This document shows, in pieces, positions 8,973-17,308 of a stretch of 64,000 nucleotides of DNA (its first letter is position 1; each line of letters starts with the position of its first letter). The DNA lies in contig DATMRS010000007.1 in NCBI GenBank assembly GCA_035566015.1, forward strand, positions 1 to 64,000, written 5' to 3'. Both the position numbers and the translations under genes were made by a program. This DNA comes from DATMRS01 sp035566015 (GTDB lineage: Bacteria; Pseudomonadota; Alphaproteobacteria; Sphingomonadales; Sphingomonadaceae). The notes under the pieces were generated by a model that ran no database searches, was not told the origin of the DNA, and saw only the letters and a list, made by a program, of their open reading frames with translations.

Positions 8973-8988
8973 ATGGTATCGGTATCAT
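8973..8988. promoter_or_regulatory. putative LacI-family operator 2
   Basis: ATGGTATCGGTATCAT, near-palindromic and nearly identical to operator 1. Its centre is 147 bp from that of operator 1, which equals 14 turns at 10.5 bp per turn. It ends 63 bp before the TonB receptor start, close to where a promoter would be. Confidence 0.6.
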
Positions 8989-9051
8989 CAATAAGAGGAT
9001 CCGCTCGCCTTCGGGTGAGCTCAAGGTGCCGGCGACAGGGAGAGAATTCAG

Positions 9052-11907
9052 ATGAGACAGACTCGGCTTTCATCGTGCGCGAAGATGCTGAACCGGGGCG
9101 TTGCGGTCGGCGTTCTCGCCTTCGCTTCGTTTCAGGCACAGGCACAACAGGCGGCCGGCGACGCGGCAAACGGCCCGGCCGCGCCCGAGGAAATCGTCGT
9201 CACCGGATCGCGCATCACGCGCAGCGGCTTCACCGCGCCGACGCCGGTGACTGTCGTCGGGCAGGAGCAGCTTGAACAGCGTGCAATCACCAACGTCGGC
9301 GAGGCGCTGAACGACCTGCCCTCCTTCCGGCCGCTCGTGACGCCCGCCACGCAGCAGGCGGTGGGCGGCAATATCGGCGCGCGCGTGCTTGATCTGCGCG
9401 GACTGGGCGCGACACGGACGCTGGTGCTGCTCGACGGCAAGCGCTTCGTGCCCTCGACGACGCAGGGCACGATCGACGTGAACCTGATACCGAGCGCGAT
9501 CATCGGGCGCACCGAAGTGGTGACGGGCGGCGCATCGGCGGCTTATGGTTCGGACGCGGTCGCCGGTGTGGTCAATTTCATCATCGACAAGAAGTTCGAC
9601 GGCCTGAAGGCATCGACCCAATATGGCATTTCACAGCGCGGCGATGCGGCCGACTTCAACGCCTCGGTCGCTTACGGCACCGGCTTTGCCGAGGATCGCG
9701 GCCATTTCATCGCTGCGTTCGAATATGACAAGGCCAAGGGCATGGGCGATTGCTATGCGCGCAGCTGGTGCCCGCGCGAGCAATTGGTGGGCAACTCGCC
9801 CGCCGGCTATGACGGGTTGCCTGCCAGCATCCGCACCGGCCCCGATGCGCCTGGCAACCTCAATCAGGATGGCCTGATCAATACCACCTCGGGACCGTTG
9901 CGCGGCATCACCTTCAACCCCGATGGTACGACGCGCAATTATCAATATGGCCATATCTTCGGCACGAACCTGTCGCCGCTGTTCACGCTCGGCGGCGAAG
10001 GGACGTATGAGAACGGCTATCTGCAAGGCATCCTGCTGATCCCGCCGGTGAAGCGCTTCACTGCCTTCGCCCATGCCGATTATCAGTTCAGCGACGCGCT
10101 GAAGGCGAATATCGACCTCTCCTACGGCCGCGTGCAGGGCACTGTCATCGGATCGGAGGCGCGCACGTCGAACGCGGTCATCACGCGCGACAATGCCTTC
10201 CTGCCGCAACAGGTGGCCGACATCATGGACGCGAACGGCATCTCGTCCTTCACGCTCGGCCGCGTGTTCGGCGATCTCGGCGGATCGGTGAACCATTCGG
10301 ACAACAAGACGTACCGCGCGGTCGTCTCGTTCGAGGGCGATATCAGCGACAAGTGGAGCTGGGACGCCTATTACCAATATGGGCGTAACAAGTTCGAACA
10401 GGTCTATACTGGCAACGTCGTGATGAGCCGCCTGAACAACGCGCTCGATGCGGTGATGACGCCCGGCGGCCCGGCATGCCGGATCAACACCGACGCGATC
10501 ACCAGCAACGACGATCCCGCCTGCGCGGCGCTCAATCCGTTCGGGCGCGGCAACATCTCGGACGCGGCACGCGCCTATGTCGCGCCCTCGGGCTACCAGA
10601 CCGCCGACACGACTGAGCACGTCGTCGCCGGCAACCTGCATGGCGAGCTGTTCGATCTGCCGGGCGGGCCGCTGGCGATCGCGACGGGCGTCGAATATCG
10701 CAGCGACAAGATCACGGGCGATGCCGACGCTCTGTCCGCCGCCAACGCCTTCTGGTCGTTCAACGGCAAGGCAATCAACGGCAAGATCGACGTGACCGAA
10801 GGCTATATCGAGGCGAACGCGCCGCTCGTGAAAGACCTGCCCTTCGCCCATTCGCTCGAACTGAACGGCGCGGTACGCCGCACCCATTACAAGCGCACCA
10901 GCCCGGGCATCGATTCGACGACGACAAACGTCACCACCTGGAAGGGCGGCATCGTCTATGAGCCGATCGAGCAAATCCGGCTACGCGCCACCCGGTCCCG
11001 CGATATTCGCGCGCCGAACCTCACCGAGCTGTTCGGCCCCGTCACTGCCGGGCGAACGACGATCGTCGATCCCGAAAATGCCGGCAGCCAAATCCAGGTC
11101 AATTCGCTGACCGGCGCGAACCCGCTTCTCAAGCCCGAAAAGGCGGATACCTGGACGGCGGGCGTCGTATTCAGCCCGACATGGGAATTCGCCCGCTCCC
11201 TGCGCATCTCGGTCGACTATTATGAAATCAAGATCGACGGCGCGATCGCCACGCTCGGCGCACAGACGATCGTCCAGCGCTGCTCCGAAGGGGCGACCGA
11301 ATTCTGCCCGCTGGTGACACGCGATCCAGCGGGAACGCTGGTGCAGGTGCAGGACGTCCTCCAGAACGTGAACCGGCAGGTCAATCGCGGCATCGATATC
11401 GAGGCAAGCTACTCGACCAGCATCGGTTCGCTCGGCGCGCTCAATTTCCGGCTGCTCGCCACGCGCTATCTGGAACTGTCCACCCGCGACACGGTGAGCG
11501 TCACCGATCGCGCGGGGCAGACCGGCTATCGCCCCGGCACGACGACGGGCGTGCCCGACTGGATATTGGACGGCAACGTCACCTGGAATATCGACAATGT
11601 CACCGTCGGCGCGCACGGCCGCTATATTCCGAAGGGCGTGTTCGACGTGCTGATGGTCGGCCCCGAGGATAGCGGCTATGATCCCAGCCTGCCGAACAGC
11701 GTCAGCTCGAACCGCGTCAACGGGCGCTTCTATCTCGATCTGAACGCCAATGTGCGCGTCGGCGAGCATTTCGAATTCTTCGGCGCGATCAACAATGTGT
11801 TCGACAAAGACCCGCCACTGGCCGCCAGTGCGCAGGGCGGCACGAACCAGGTCTATTTCGATCCGATCGGCCGTTACTTCAAGATCGGCGCACGGATACG
11901 GATGTAA
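9052..11907 (+). CDS. TonB-dependent receptor (large, OMR family)
   Basis: 951 residues. A signal peptide (1-31, ending QAQA) is followed by a TonB box EEIVVTG at 46-52, a plug domain (about 65-190, with LRGLGATRTLVLLDGKR and GGASAAYGSDAVAGVVNFI) and a long barrel ending in YFKIGARIRM. It imports a ligand across the outer membrane using TonB energy. A sulfatase is divergent and an ICL/PEP-mutase-family gene follows 41 bp later. Operator 2 lies just upstream, so it is likely induced by the substrate of the LacI regulon, perhaps a sulfated saccharide or sugar acid. Ligand identity is inference. Confidence 0.93.
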   Translation: MRQTRLSSCAKMLNRGVAVGVLAFASFQAQAQQAAGDAANGPAAPEEIVVTGSRITRSGFTAPTPVTVVGQEQLEQRAITNVGEALNDLPSFRPLVTPATQQAVGGNIGARVLDLRGLGATRTLVLLDGKRFVPSTTQGTIDVNLIPSAIIGRTEVVTGGASAAYGSDAVAGVVNFIIDKKFDGLKASTQYGISQRGDAADFNASVAYGTGFAEDRGHFIAAFEYDKAKGMGDCYARSWCPREQLVGNSPAGYDGLPASIRTGPDAPGNLNQDGLINTTSGPLRGITFNPDGTTRNYQYGHIFGTNLSPLFTLGGEGTYENGYLQGILLIPPVKRFTAFAHADYQFSDALKANIDLSYGRVQGTVIGSEARTSNAVITRDNAFLPQQVADIMDANGISSFTLGRVFGDLGGSVNHSDNKTYRAVVSFEGDISDKWSWDAYYQYGRNKFEQVYTGNVVMSRLNNALDAVMTPGGPACRINTDAITSNDDPACAALNPFGRGNISDAARAYVAPSGYQTADTTEHVVAGNLHGELFDLPGGPLAIATGVEYRSDKITGDADALSAANAFWSFNGKAINGKIDVTEGYIEANAPLVKDLPFAHSLELNGAVRRTHYKRTSPGIDSTTTNVTTWKGGIVYEPIEQIRLRATRSRDIRAPNLTELFGPVTAGRTTIVDPENAGSQIQVNSLTGANPLLKPEKADTWTAGVVFSPTWEFARSLRISVDYYEIKIDGAIATLGAQTIVQRCSEGATEFCPLVTRDPAGTLVQVQDVLQNVNRQVNRGIDIEASYSTSIGSLGALNFRLLATRYLELSTRDTVSVTDRAGQTGYRPGTTTGVPDWILDGNVTWNIDNVTVGAHGRYIPKGVFDVLMVGPEDSGYDPSLPNSVSSNRVNGRFYLDLNANVRVGEHFEFFGAINNVFDKDPPLAASAQGGTNQVYFDPIGRYFKIGARIRM

Positions 11908-11948
11908 TCCGGCGCCGGCGATCGCCACCACATGAGGATTATCGACAC

Positions 11949-12893
11949 ATGGCAAAAAAGACGTTGAAGCAACTCCTGAAGGAAAGCGATCGCTGTGTGG
12001 TGGCGCCGTGCGTCTATGACTGCGCCTCGGCGCGCGCGGTGGAGATGGTGGGCTTCCCGGCGATGATGCTGAGCGGCGGTGAGGTATCGATCGCGATGAA
12101 CGGCGTCATCGATTACGGCTTCACCAACCTCACCGATCTCGAATGGATCACCAGCCGCATCAGCCAGACCTCGCCGCTGCCGCTGGCGGCGGATATCGAG
12201 GACGGCTTTGGCGGCCCCCTCGCCGTCTATCGCAGCGCCCGGCGCATGGCGATGGCGGGAGCGACGGCGCTGCAATTGGAAGATGCAGGCGACATGGAGG
12301 AATCGACCGGCCTCCTGCCACGCGACCGCTATCTCGAAAAGGTGAAGGCGGCGCTGGCCGCGCTGGAGGGCACCGACTGCATCCTGATCGCGCGTACCAA
12401 TGCGGACCCGCGCACCCAGCTTGACGAAGGCTGCGAACGGATGCGGCTGGCGCACGAGTTGGGCGCGGAAATGACGACGGTGGTCAAGCTCGGCAACCTC
12501 GAAGATGCGCGCTACGTGGCGAGCAAGGTGCCGGGCTGGAAAATGTATCCCGATGTTCGCGGCCGCCACGGCGTGCAGAACGTGACCGTCGATCAAATCT
12601 ACCCGATGGGCTTCAACTTCATGACCATGCATTACACGCTGAAGGCGGCGATGGACGGCATGCTGGAGCATGGAAAGAAGAATTTCGCTCAGCAGGGCAG
12701 CCTCTATACCTGCGACAAGACCGACGCGACCGGCATCTACGGCATGAGCGCGACGCCGCTGTTCGATCCGCAGGGTTATATGGAATTGGAAGGCCGTTTC
12801 AGCGGCCGTTCGAAGGAGTATACGATCGTCGGCAATGAAGTCGAAGACTATCCCGAAGGATTTGTTAAGACGCCGATCACCGATCGTCTCTAA
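11949..12893 (+). CDS. isocitrate lyase/PEP mutase superfamily protein lacking the lyase cysteine
   Basis: 314 residues, a TIM-barrel of the ICL/PEPM superfamily. The metal-binding stretch DIEDGFGG is at 82-89 and LQLED at 108-112. In isocitrate and 2-methylisocitrate lyases the next loop holds the catalytic K[KR]CGH; here it reads AGDMEESTGLLP with no Cys. That points to the oxaloacetate decarboxylase, oxaloacetate hydrolase or PEP-mutase side of the family rather than a Cys-dependent lyase. It lies 41 bp after the TonB receptor on the same strand and ends in a strong terminator. It probably acts on a 2-oxo acid formed from the imported substrate. Confidence 0.82.
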   Translation: MAKKTLKQLLKESDRCVVAPCVYDCASARAVEMVGFPAMMLSGGEVSIAMNGVIDYGFTNLTDLEWITSRISQTSPLPLAADIEDGFGGPLAVYRSARRMAMAGATALQLEDAGDMEESTGLLPRDRYLEKVKAALAALEGTDCILIARTNADPRTQLDEGCERMRLAHELGAEMTTVVKLGNLEDARYVASKVPGWKMYPDVRGRHGVQNVTVDQIYPMGFNFMTMHYTLKAAMDGMLEHGKKNFAQQGSLYTCDKTDATGIYGMSATPLFDPQGYMELEGRFSGRSKEYTIVGNEVEDYPEGFVKTPITDRL

Positions 12894-12915
12894 TATTGCA
12901 AGAATAGGTTGAGCG

Positions 12916-12947
12916 AGCGCCCGGGCGGCCTCCCCGGGCGCTTTCTC
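12916..12947 (+). terminator. rho-independent terminator after the ICL/PEPM gene
   Basis: Perfect 10-bp stem AGCGCCCGGG (12916-12925) and CCCGGGCGCT (12933-12942), 7-base loop, followed by TTTCTC-type tail. It stands between the convergent ends of the receptor operon and the MFS gene. The tail is T-rich only on the plus strand. Confidence 0.8.
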
Positions 12948-12970
12948 ATGTACCCCGGCTTTTCGTCTCG

Positions 12971-14344
12971 TCAGCTTGCCGCCCGCAGCGCCCGGTAGGG
13001 GCGGCAGGCGAGGAGCAGCAACGCAAACATCACCGGCGCCGGAAGGCCGACGACGATAGCAAGCGAATAACGGATATCGGCCGGATCGCGGAACAGATGA
13101 TCCGTCATCAGCCCGACGACGAGCGGGCCGACGCCCAGCCCGACCAGCGTCGTGAGCGTGATGTAGAGCGCCGTCACCTGCGCACGCGCGCGATTGGGCA
13201 CGATGAGTTGGATCGCGGTGCCGGCGCAGGGATAAGGCGTCGTGCTGAGGAAACTCGCCGGCGCGAGCAGCAGCAACGCCGCCCCCGCCGTCGGCATCAG
13301 CGGGGTGAACGCGCCGAACAAGCCGCAACCGACGAAGCCGAAGGCGGCAACCTTGAGCGGCGCGTCGAGATGGCCGCGCCGCGCCAGCCGGTCGCTCATC
13401 CAACCCGCGAAATAAGCGCCCGACGTGCCGAAAAAAATCAGGATCAGCCCGAAAGCCAGCCCGATCTCGCCCGGCGTCCAGCCATAGCTCCGCTGAAACA
13501 GGGCGGGTGTCCAGATGAAGAAGGCATAGGAGACGAGCGTCACCATCGAAAAGCCCGCGAACATCGGCACGAGCGCGGCCTTGCGCGCCCCGATGATCGA
13601 AATCACCTCGCGGATCGGCAATGGCGTCGCGCCCCCCGGACCCCGCCGGACCGGCTCGCGCATCAGCAGGAAGAAGGGGACGAGCAGCAGACCGGGCGCG
13701 CCCACCAGGATGAACGCCATCTGCCAGGGCGCGAGGCCGGAAAACAGGCCCGACGAAAGCGAGGAGGATGTCGAGAGCCACTGGATCAACCCGCCGCCGA
13801 TGATGAAGGCCAGCCCCTGCCCCACGGGCGCGCTCATCAGGAAGGCGCTGACGGGCCGCGCCAGCCGTTCGGGCGGGAACAGGTCGCTCAGCATGGACAG
13901 GCCTGCCGGCGTCAGGCTCGCCTCACCCACGCCCACGCCGACGCGCGTGAGAAAGAGCTGCGCGTAGCTGCGCGCCAGCCCCGATGCCATCGAGAACAGG
14001 CTGAACAGGCCAAGACAGATACCGATGATCAGGCCGCGCCGGTAACGATCGGCAAGGCGGCCGAGCGGGATGCAGGCAAGCACGTAGAAAATCCCGAAGG
14101 CAACACCCTGCAACAGGCCGAAATGGGTGTCGTCCAGCCCGAATTCTGCCTTGATCGGCTCGACGGCGAGATTGATGACCGTCCGGTCGAACTGCGACAC
14201 GATCGAGGCGAACGCGAGCAGCGCGGCCGCCATCCAGCCGAGCGCGGGGGGAGGCCATGCGTCCGGATGGCTTTCGGAAGACGCGGTATTGCCCGCCACC
14301 CCCGCACAAGGATTGCCCGCCGTCGCCTGGCCTGCCTGATCCAT
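12971..14344 (-). CDS. MFS transporter (spinster/sugar-acid type)
   Basis: 457 residues with about 12 hydrophobic segments starting near residue 36. The loop-2 signature GRLADRYRRGLI and a second-half counterpart GWMSDRLARRGH are visible. It is an inner-membrane secondary transporter, likely a proton or cation symporter. The neighbours (gluconokinase, HIBADH reductase, LacI) suggest import of a hexonate or related acid. The start at 14344 has GGAGAGG upstream. A dyad at 14369-14384 lies 25 bp before the start and may be an operator. Confidence 0.88.
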   Translation of the reverse strand: MDQAGQATAGNPCAGVAGNTASSESHPDAWPPPALGWMAAALLAFASIVSQFDRTVINLAVEPIKAEFGLDDTHFGLLQGVAFGIFYVLACIPLGRLADRYRRGLIIGICLGLFSLFSMASGLARSYAQLFLTRVGVGVGEASLTPAGLSMLSDLFPPERLARPVSAFLMSAPVGQGLAFIIGGGLIQWLSTSSSLSSGLFSGLAPWQMAFILVGAPGLLLVPFFLLMREPVRRGPGGATPLPIREVISIIGARKAALVPMFAGFSMVTLVSYAFFIWTPALFQRSYGWTPGEIGLAFGLILIFFGTSGAYFAGWMSDRLARRGHLDAPLKVAAFGFVGCGLFGAFTPLMPTAGAALLLLAPASFLSTTPYPCAGTAIQLIVPNRARAQVTALYITLTTLVGLGVGPLVVGLMTDHLFRDPADIRYSLAIVVGLPAPVMFALLLLACRPYRALRAAS

Positions 14345-14368
14345 TTCGCGCCTCTCCGTCCGGCCTCT

Positions 14369-14384
14369 ATGTGACCGTGCACAT
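14369..14384. promoter_or_regulatory. possible operator upstream of the MFS gene
   Basis: ATGTGACCGTGCACAT has perfect 5-bp inverted ends (ATGTG/CACAT) around a CCG-containing centre. Its left half equals the divergent half of the site at 18376-18391 (TGTGACCG). It matches the strong operators at about 10 of 16 positions, so binding by the same LacI protein is only a possibility. Confidence 0.3.
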
Positions 14385-14427
14385 TCATGGTGCGCGGCGC
14401 TTCTGTCAACCGCTCCGCTTGTGCGTT

Positions 14428-14925
14428 TCAGCCCGGTTCAGTCGCTGCAAGGACGCGCTCGACCTGCGCCTCGACTGGCGCCACGCCGTCGATCAACACC
14501 GCTCGCTCGTCGGGGCCGGGCAGTTCGAGCGTGGCGAGCTGGCTGTCGAGCAGCGAGGCGGGCATGAAATGCCCCAGGCGCCGCTCCAGCCGTTCGAGCA
14601 GGTGATCGCGATCGAGCAGAGGCAGGACGAACATAATATCCCCCGCCCGCGCCCGGATGCGGTCGCGATAGGCCCGTTTGAGCGCCGAGCAGGCGATGAC
14701 GGCGCCGCCATCGCCACAGGCCGCCGCCGCCTCGGCGACATTGTCGAGGAAGGGCAGCCGATCGGCGTCGTCAAGCGGGATGCCCGCCGCCATCTTGGCG
14801 ATGTTCGCGGGCGGATGCAGCGCATCGCCCTCGATGAAGCGCCAGCCGAGCCGATCGGCCAGCGCGCGCGCCAGCGTCGATTTGCCGCAGCCGCTGACGC
14901 CCATGACGATGATCGCGCGCGTCAC
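14428..14925 (-). CDS. gluconokinase, GntK/IdnK family
   Basis: 165 residues from a GTG at 14925, which overlaps the stop of the upstream reductase by 4 bases (GTGA). The Walker A loop GVSGCGKST is at 9-17, followed by EGDALHPPANIAKMAAGIPLDD, the gluconate-binding signature, and CSALKRAYRD. It phosphorylates D-gluconate to 6-phosphogluconate, feeding the Entner-Doudoroff or pentose phosphate pathway. Length is normal for the family. Its place behind LacI and HIBADH genes, with idonate and gluconate dehydrogenases nearby, supports a role in an idonate/gluconate-like route. Confidence 0.92.
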   Translation of the reverse strand: MTRAIIVMGVSGCGKSTLARALADRLGWRFIEGDALHPPANIAKMAAGIPLDDADRLPFLDNVAEAAAACGDGGAVIACSALKRAYRDRIRARAGDIMFVLPLLDRDHLLERLERRLGHFMPASLLDSQLATLELPGPDERAVLIDGVAPVEAQVERVLAATEPG

Positions 14926-15803
14926 CCCGCGCCGTCTTGAGCAAGATCGAACAGACGGACATATTCGGCGCTGTCCGCCGCGCCGAGGCCGCCCGCCACC
15001 AGTATGCGATGCAGATCGGCAATCAGCGAGGTGACGGGCATCGGGATGCGCCGCGCGAGCGCCGCGGCCTGCACCGTCTCCAGATCCTTCAACATATTGT
15101 CGATGCGGCCGGTCGGCGAGAAATCGCGCCGCGCCATCTTGGCCATGAACTCCTGCAATATGCGCGAGTCGGCACGGCCGCCCGCAAGCGCGGCGGGAAT
15201 GCGCGTCGCATCGACGCCATGCCGCTCGGCAAAGCGCACCGCTTCGGCCACCGCCAGAAAGGCGTTTGCGCACAATATCTGGTTGATGAGCTTGACGGTC
15301 TGCCCCGCGCCCGCCGCGCCCATATGCGTGCGATTGGTGGCGAGAAGCGCCAGCAGCGGCTCGGCGCGGGCCACGTCGGCGTCGCTGCCGCCCAGCATCA
15401 GCGTGAGCGCGCCCTTCGCCGCCGCCGGCGCGCCGCCGGACAAGGGCGCATCGACCCAGCCCATGCCCGTCTCGGCCCACAGCCGCGCCGCCATCTCCGC
15501 CGTACGGCCCGCGTCGATGCTCGACATGTCCACCAGCAACTTGTCCGGGCTCGCCGCCTCGCCAATACCGCCGGGACCGAACACCGCCGCCTCGACAACA
15601 TCCGCGCTGTTAAGGCTGGTGATGACGAAATCGGTCTGCACAGCCGCATCGCGCGCCGAGGCGGCGATCTCGCCCCCCGCCCCGGCCAGCGCATCGCATT
15701 TGCCTGGTGCAGCGTCGTAAAGCCGCACCGAAACCCCCGTCTCGATCAACCGCCGCGCGATCGCCGAGCCCATCACGCCGATGCCGATGACCGCGACCCG
15801 CAT
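14922..15803 (-). CDS. NAD(P)-dependent 3-hydroxyacid (HIBADH-family) dehydrogenase
   Basis: 293 residues. The N-terminal Rossmann motif is VIGIGVMGSAIA, the substrate motif DAPLSGGAPAAAKG is central, and the catalytic Lys is in GQTVKLINQ (about residue 170). The family includes tartronate semialdehyde reductase, 3-hydroxyisobutyrate, threonate and succinate semialdehyde reductases. Its ATG at 15803 overlaps the LacI stop by one base (TGATG), so it is coupled to the regulator and to gluconokinase downstream. It may reduce or oxidise a hydroxyacid intermediate of the sugar-acid route. Confidence 0.87.
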   Translation of the reverse strand: MRVAVIGIGVMGSAIARRLIETGVSVRLYDAAPGKCDALAGAGGEIAASARDAAVQTDFVITSLNSADVVEAAVFGPGGIGEAASPDKLLVDMSSIDAGRTAEMAARLWAETGMGWVDAPLSGGAPAAAKGALTLMLGGSDADVARAEPLLALLATNRTHMGAAGAGQTVKLINQILCANAFLAVAEAVRFAERHGVDATRIPAALAGGRADSRILQEFMAKMARRDFSPTGRIDNMLKDLETVQAAALARRIPMPVTSLIADLHRILVAGGLGAADSAEYVRLFDLAQDGAG

Positions 15804-16897
15804 CAGGCGCGCGCCCTCACCGATGCCCGCTCGACTACCGACAGACCGACATCGACCGCCCTCGGCGCTTCCTCGCCGCCGCCCGACAGCAGGCCGAGGA
15901 TCATCTGCCCCGTCCGCTGGCCAAGCGCGCGGAAATCAACATGGATAGTGGTAAGCGGTGGATTGATCTCGCGCCCGATCTCGAAATCTCCGAAGCCCAT
16001 CACCGAAAGATCGTCAGGCACCGCGACGCCGCGACGCTGGCACTCCATCACCACGCCGACGGCCGAAAGGTCCGATACCGCGAACACCGCCTCCACCCTC
16101 GGTCGGCGATCGAGGAGGAGGCCGATTGCCGCCGCGCCATGATCGTAGCTGACCGGCGGCGTGCCGTGACGCAGCACGAGATCGGTCGACATGCCCGACA
16201 GGCGCAGTTCGTCCTCGAAGCCACGCATCCGCTCCTCACCGCGATGGTCGATCACGTCGCCCTCGGTCGAGCTGGCGACCGCCCCAATCCGCTGGAATCC
16301 CTTGTCGATCAGGTAGCGCGCCGCGGTACGGCCGACATGATAATTGGAAAAGCCGATCGCATGTTCGATCGGCCGACTAGGCAGGTCAGCGATCTCCACC
16401 ACCGGAATATCCGCCGCGACCAGCATGCGCGAGGCGGTGCGGCGATGCACCGCGCCGGTGAGCACGATCGCCTCGGGGCGGCGGGCGAGCAGGTTGCGAA
16501 GCTGCCGCTCCTCCTCCGCCATGTCGTAATCGGTATAGGCGATAAGCAGATGATAATCGGCCTCGCGCAGCGCCTCGGTCAGGCCGTGGGCGACCGAGGC
16601 GAAGTTGGCGTTGGTCAGCGTCGGCAGCATCAGCGCGATGAAGCCGGTGCGTCGGCTCGCTAGGCTGCCGGCGGCGCGGTCGGGCACATAACCCAGATCG
16701 GCGATCGCCTTGTTGACGCGCGCGCGCGTCGCCGGCAGCACCAGATCGGGATCGCTTATCACCCGCGACACCGTCATCCGCGAAACGCCGGCCAGCCGCG
16801 AAACGTCGCGAATCGTCGGCCGCTGCGACGGCTTGCCACGCCGCGACGGCTTCTCATCCTTATCGTCTGGCGCGGGCGTTTGCGGCGAGCGGCTCAT
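15803..16897 (-). CDS. LacI/GntR-type transcriptional regulator
   Basis: 364 residues from the ATG at 16897; an in-frame TTG at 16930 would overlap a promoter dyad and is less likely. A basic, disordered lead of about 25 residues precedes the LacI HTH (TIRDVSRLAGVSRMTVSRVISD) with hinge helix (DRAAGSLASRRT). A periplasmic-binding-protein-like effector domain follows (IALMLPTLTN to the end). It most resembles gluconate-type repressors and should bind a sugar acid or its phosphate. Palindromes with a central CG at 8826, 8973 and 18376 are its likely operators. It is cotranscribed with the reductase and gluconokinase. Confidence 0.92.
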   Translation of the reverse strand: MSRSPQTPAPDDKDEKPSRRGKPSQRPTIRDVSRLAGVSRMTVSRVISDPDLVLPATRARVNKAIADLGYVPDRAAGSLASRRTGFIALMLPTLTNANFASVAHGLTEALREADYHLLIAYTDYDMAEEERQLRNLLARRPEAIVLTGAVHRRTASRMLVAADIPVVEIADLPSRPIEHAIGFSNYHVGRTAARYLIDKGFQRIGAVASSTEGDVIDHRGEERMRGFEDELRLSGMSTDLVLRHGTPPVSYDHGAAAIGLLLDRRPRVEAVFAVSDLSAVGVVMECQRRGVAVPDDLSVMGFGDFEIGREINPPLTTIHVDFRALGQRTGQMILGLLSGGGEEAPRAVDVGLSVVERASVRARA

Positions 16898-16914
16898 GCG
16901 TCTGGGTGCCCCGG

Positions 16915-16929
16915 TGGTTGAGTTAACCA
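16915..16929. promoter_or_regulatory. dyad upstream of the LacI gene
   Basis: TGGTTGAGTTAACCA has 5-bp inverted ends (TGGTT/AACCA) separated by 5 bases. It lies 18 bp before the chosen ATG, in the leader of the regulator gene. It lacks the central CG of the other sites, so autoregulation through it is only a suggestion. Confidence 0.25.
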
Positions 16930-16972
16930 ACGTATAGCAAAGTAACGACAGGGAAGAACAGGCCGACTCGCC

Positions 16973-17308
16973 TCAACTGGCATCTTCCACGGCATTATCT
17001 TCGCTGACGACATGGTAGAAACGCCCTTCGAACATCGTCATCAATTCCATCGTGATCGCGCGCGCCTCTGTCCGAACCGGCGAGGCGAGTGCCTCCTCCA
17101 GCGCCGCCGTCGAGGGATAATCGACCTGCTGGATCATCACGATCGCCGGCGCGTCGGCATCCGCCGCGGCGACGCGCAGCAGCCGAACGTTGGAGGCGTG
17201 CGGGAATCGCTGCCAGAGCGGCGCGAGACGCTCGCGAACTTCCGCGAAGAAGCGTTCTTCGAAACCCTCCTTGATCCGGCCTTCGAAAATGGCTGTGCGC
17301 GTGATCAT
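16973..17308 (-). CDS. small dimeric alpha/beta-barrel-like protein, unknown function
   Basis: 111 residues. The pattern (ITRTAIFEGRIKEGFEERFF, then strands VRLLRVAA and IVMIQQVDY, ending FEGRFYHVVSE) suits a ferredoxin-like dimeric alpha/beta barrel as in EthD or antibiotic-monooxygenase-like proteins. The ATG overlaps the stop of the idonate dehydrogenase by 4 bases, so it is coupled to it. The role may be accessory to sugar-acid catabolism. The fold assignment is by eye and weak. Confidence 0.65.
   Translation of the reverse strand: MITRTAIFEGRIKEGFEERFFAEVRERLAPLWQRFPHASNVRLLRVAAADADAPAIVMIQQVDYPSTAALEEALASPVRTEARAITMELMTMFEGRFYHVVSEDNAVEDAS

Larger units (their letters stand above)
8715..9051. 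promoter_or_regulatory. divergent control region between sulfatase and TonB receptor
   Basis: 337 bp without a gene. It holds two matching 16-bp near-palindromes (8826-8841 and 8973-8988), an additional half-site CGATATCAT at 8810-8818, and lower G+C than the flanking genes. The proximal operator lies 63 bp before the receptor start; the other is 112 bp before the sulfatase start. The receptor has an AGGGAG ribosome-binding site near 9038. No other coding potential was seen. Confidence 0.65.

Noticed and set aside
16898..16930. TTG start at 16930 for the LacI regulator
   Set aside because: It adds a short non-conserved segment that overlaps a promoter dyad; the ATG at 16897 is preferred.
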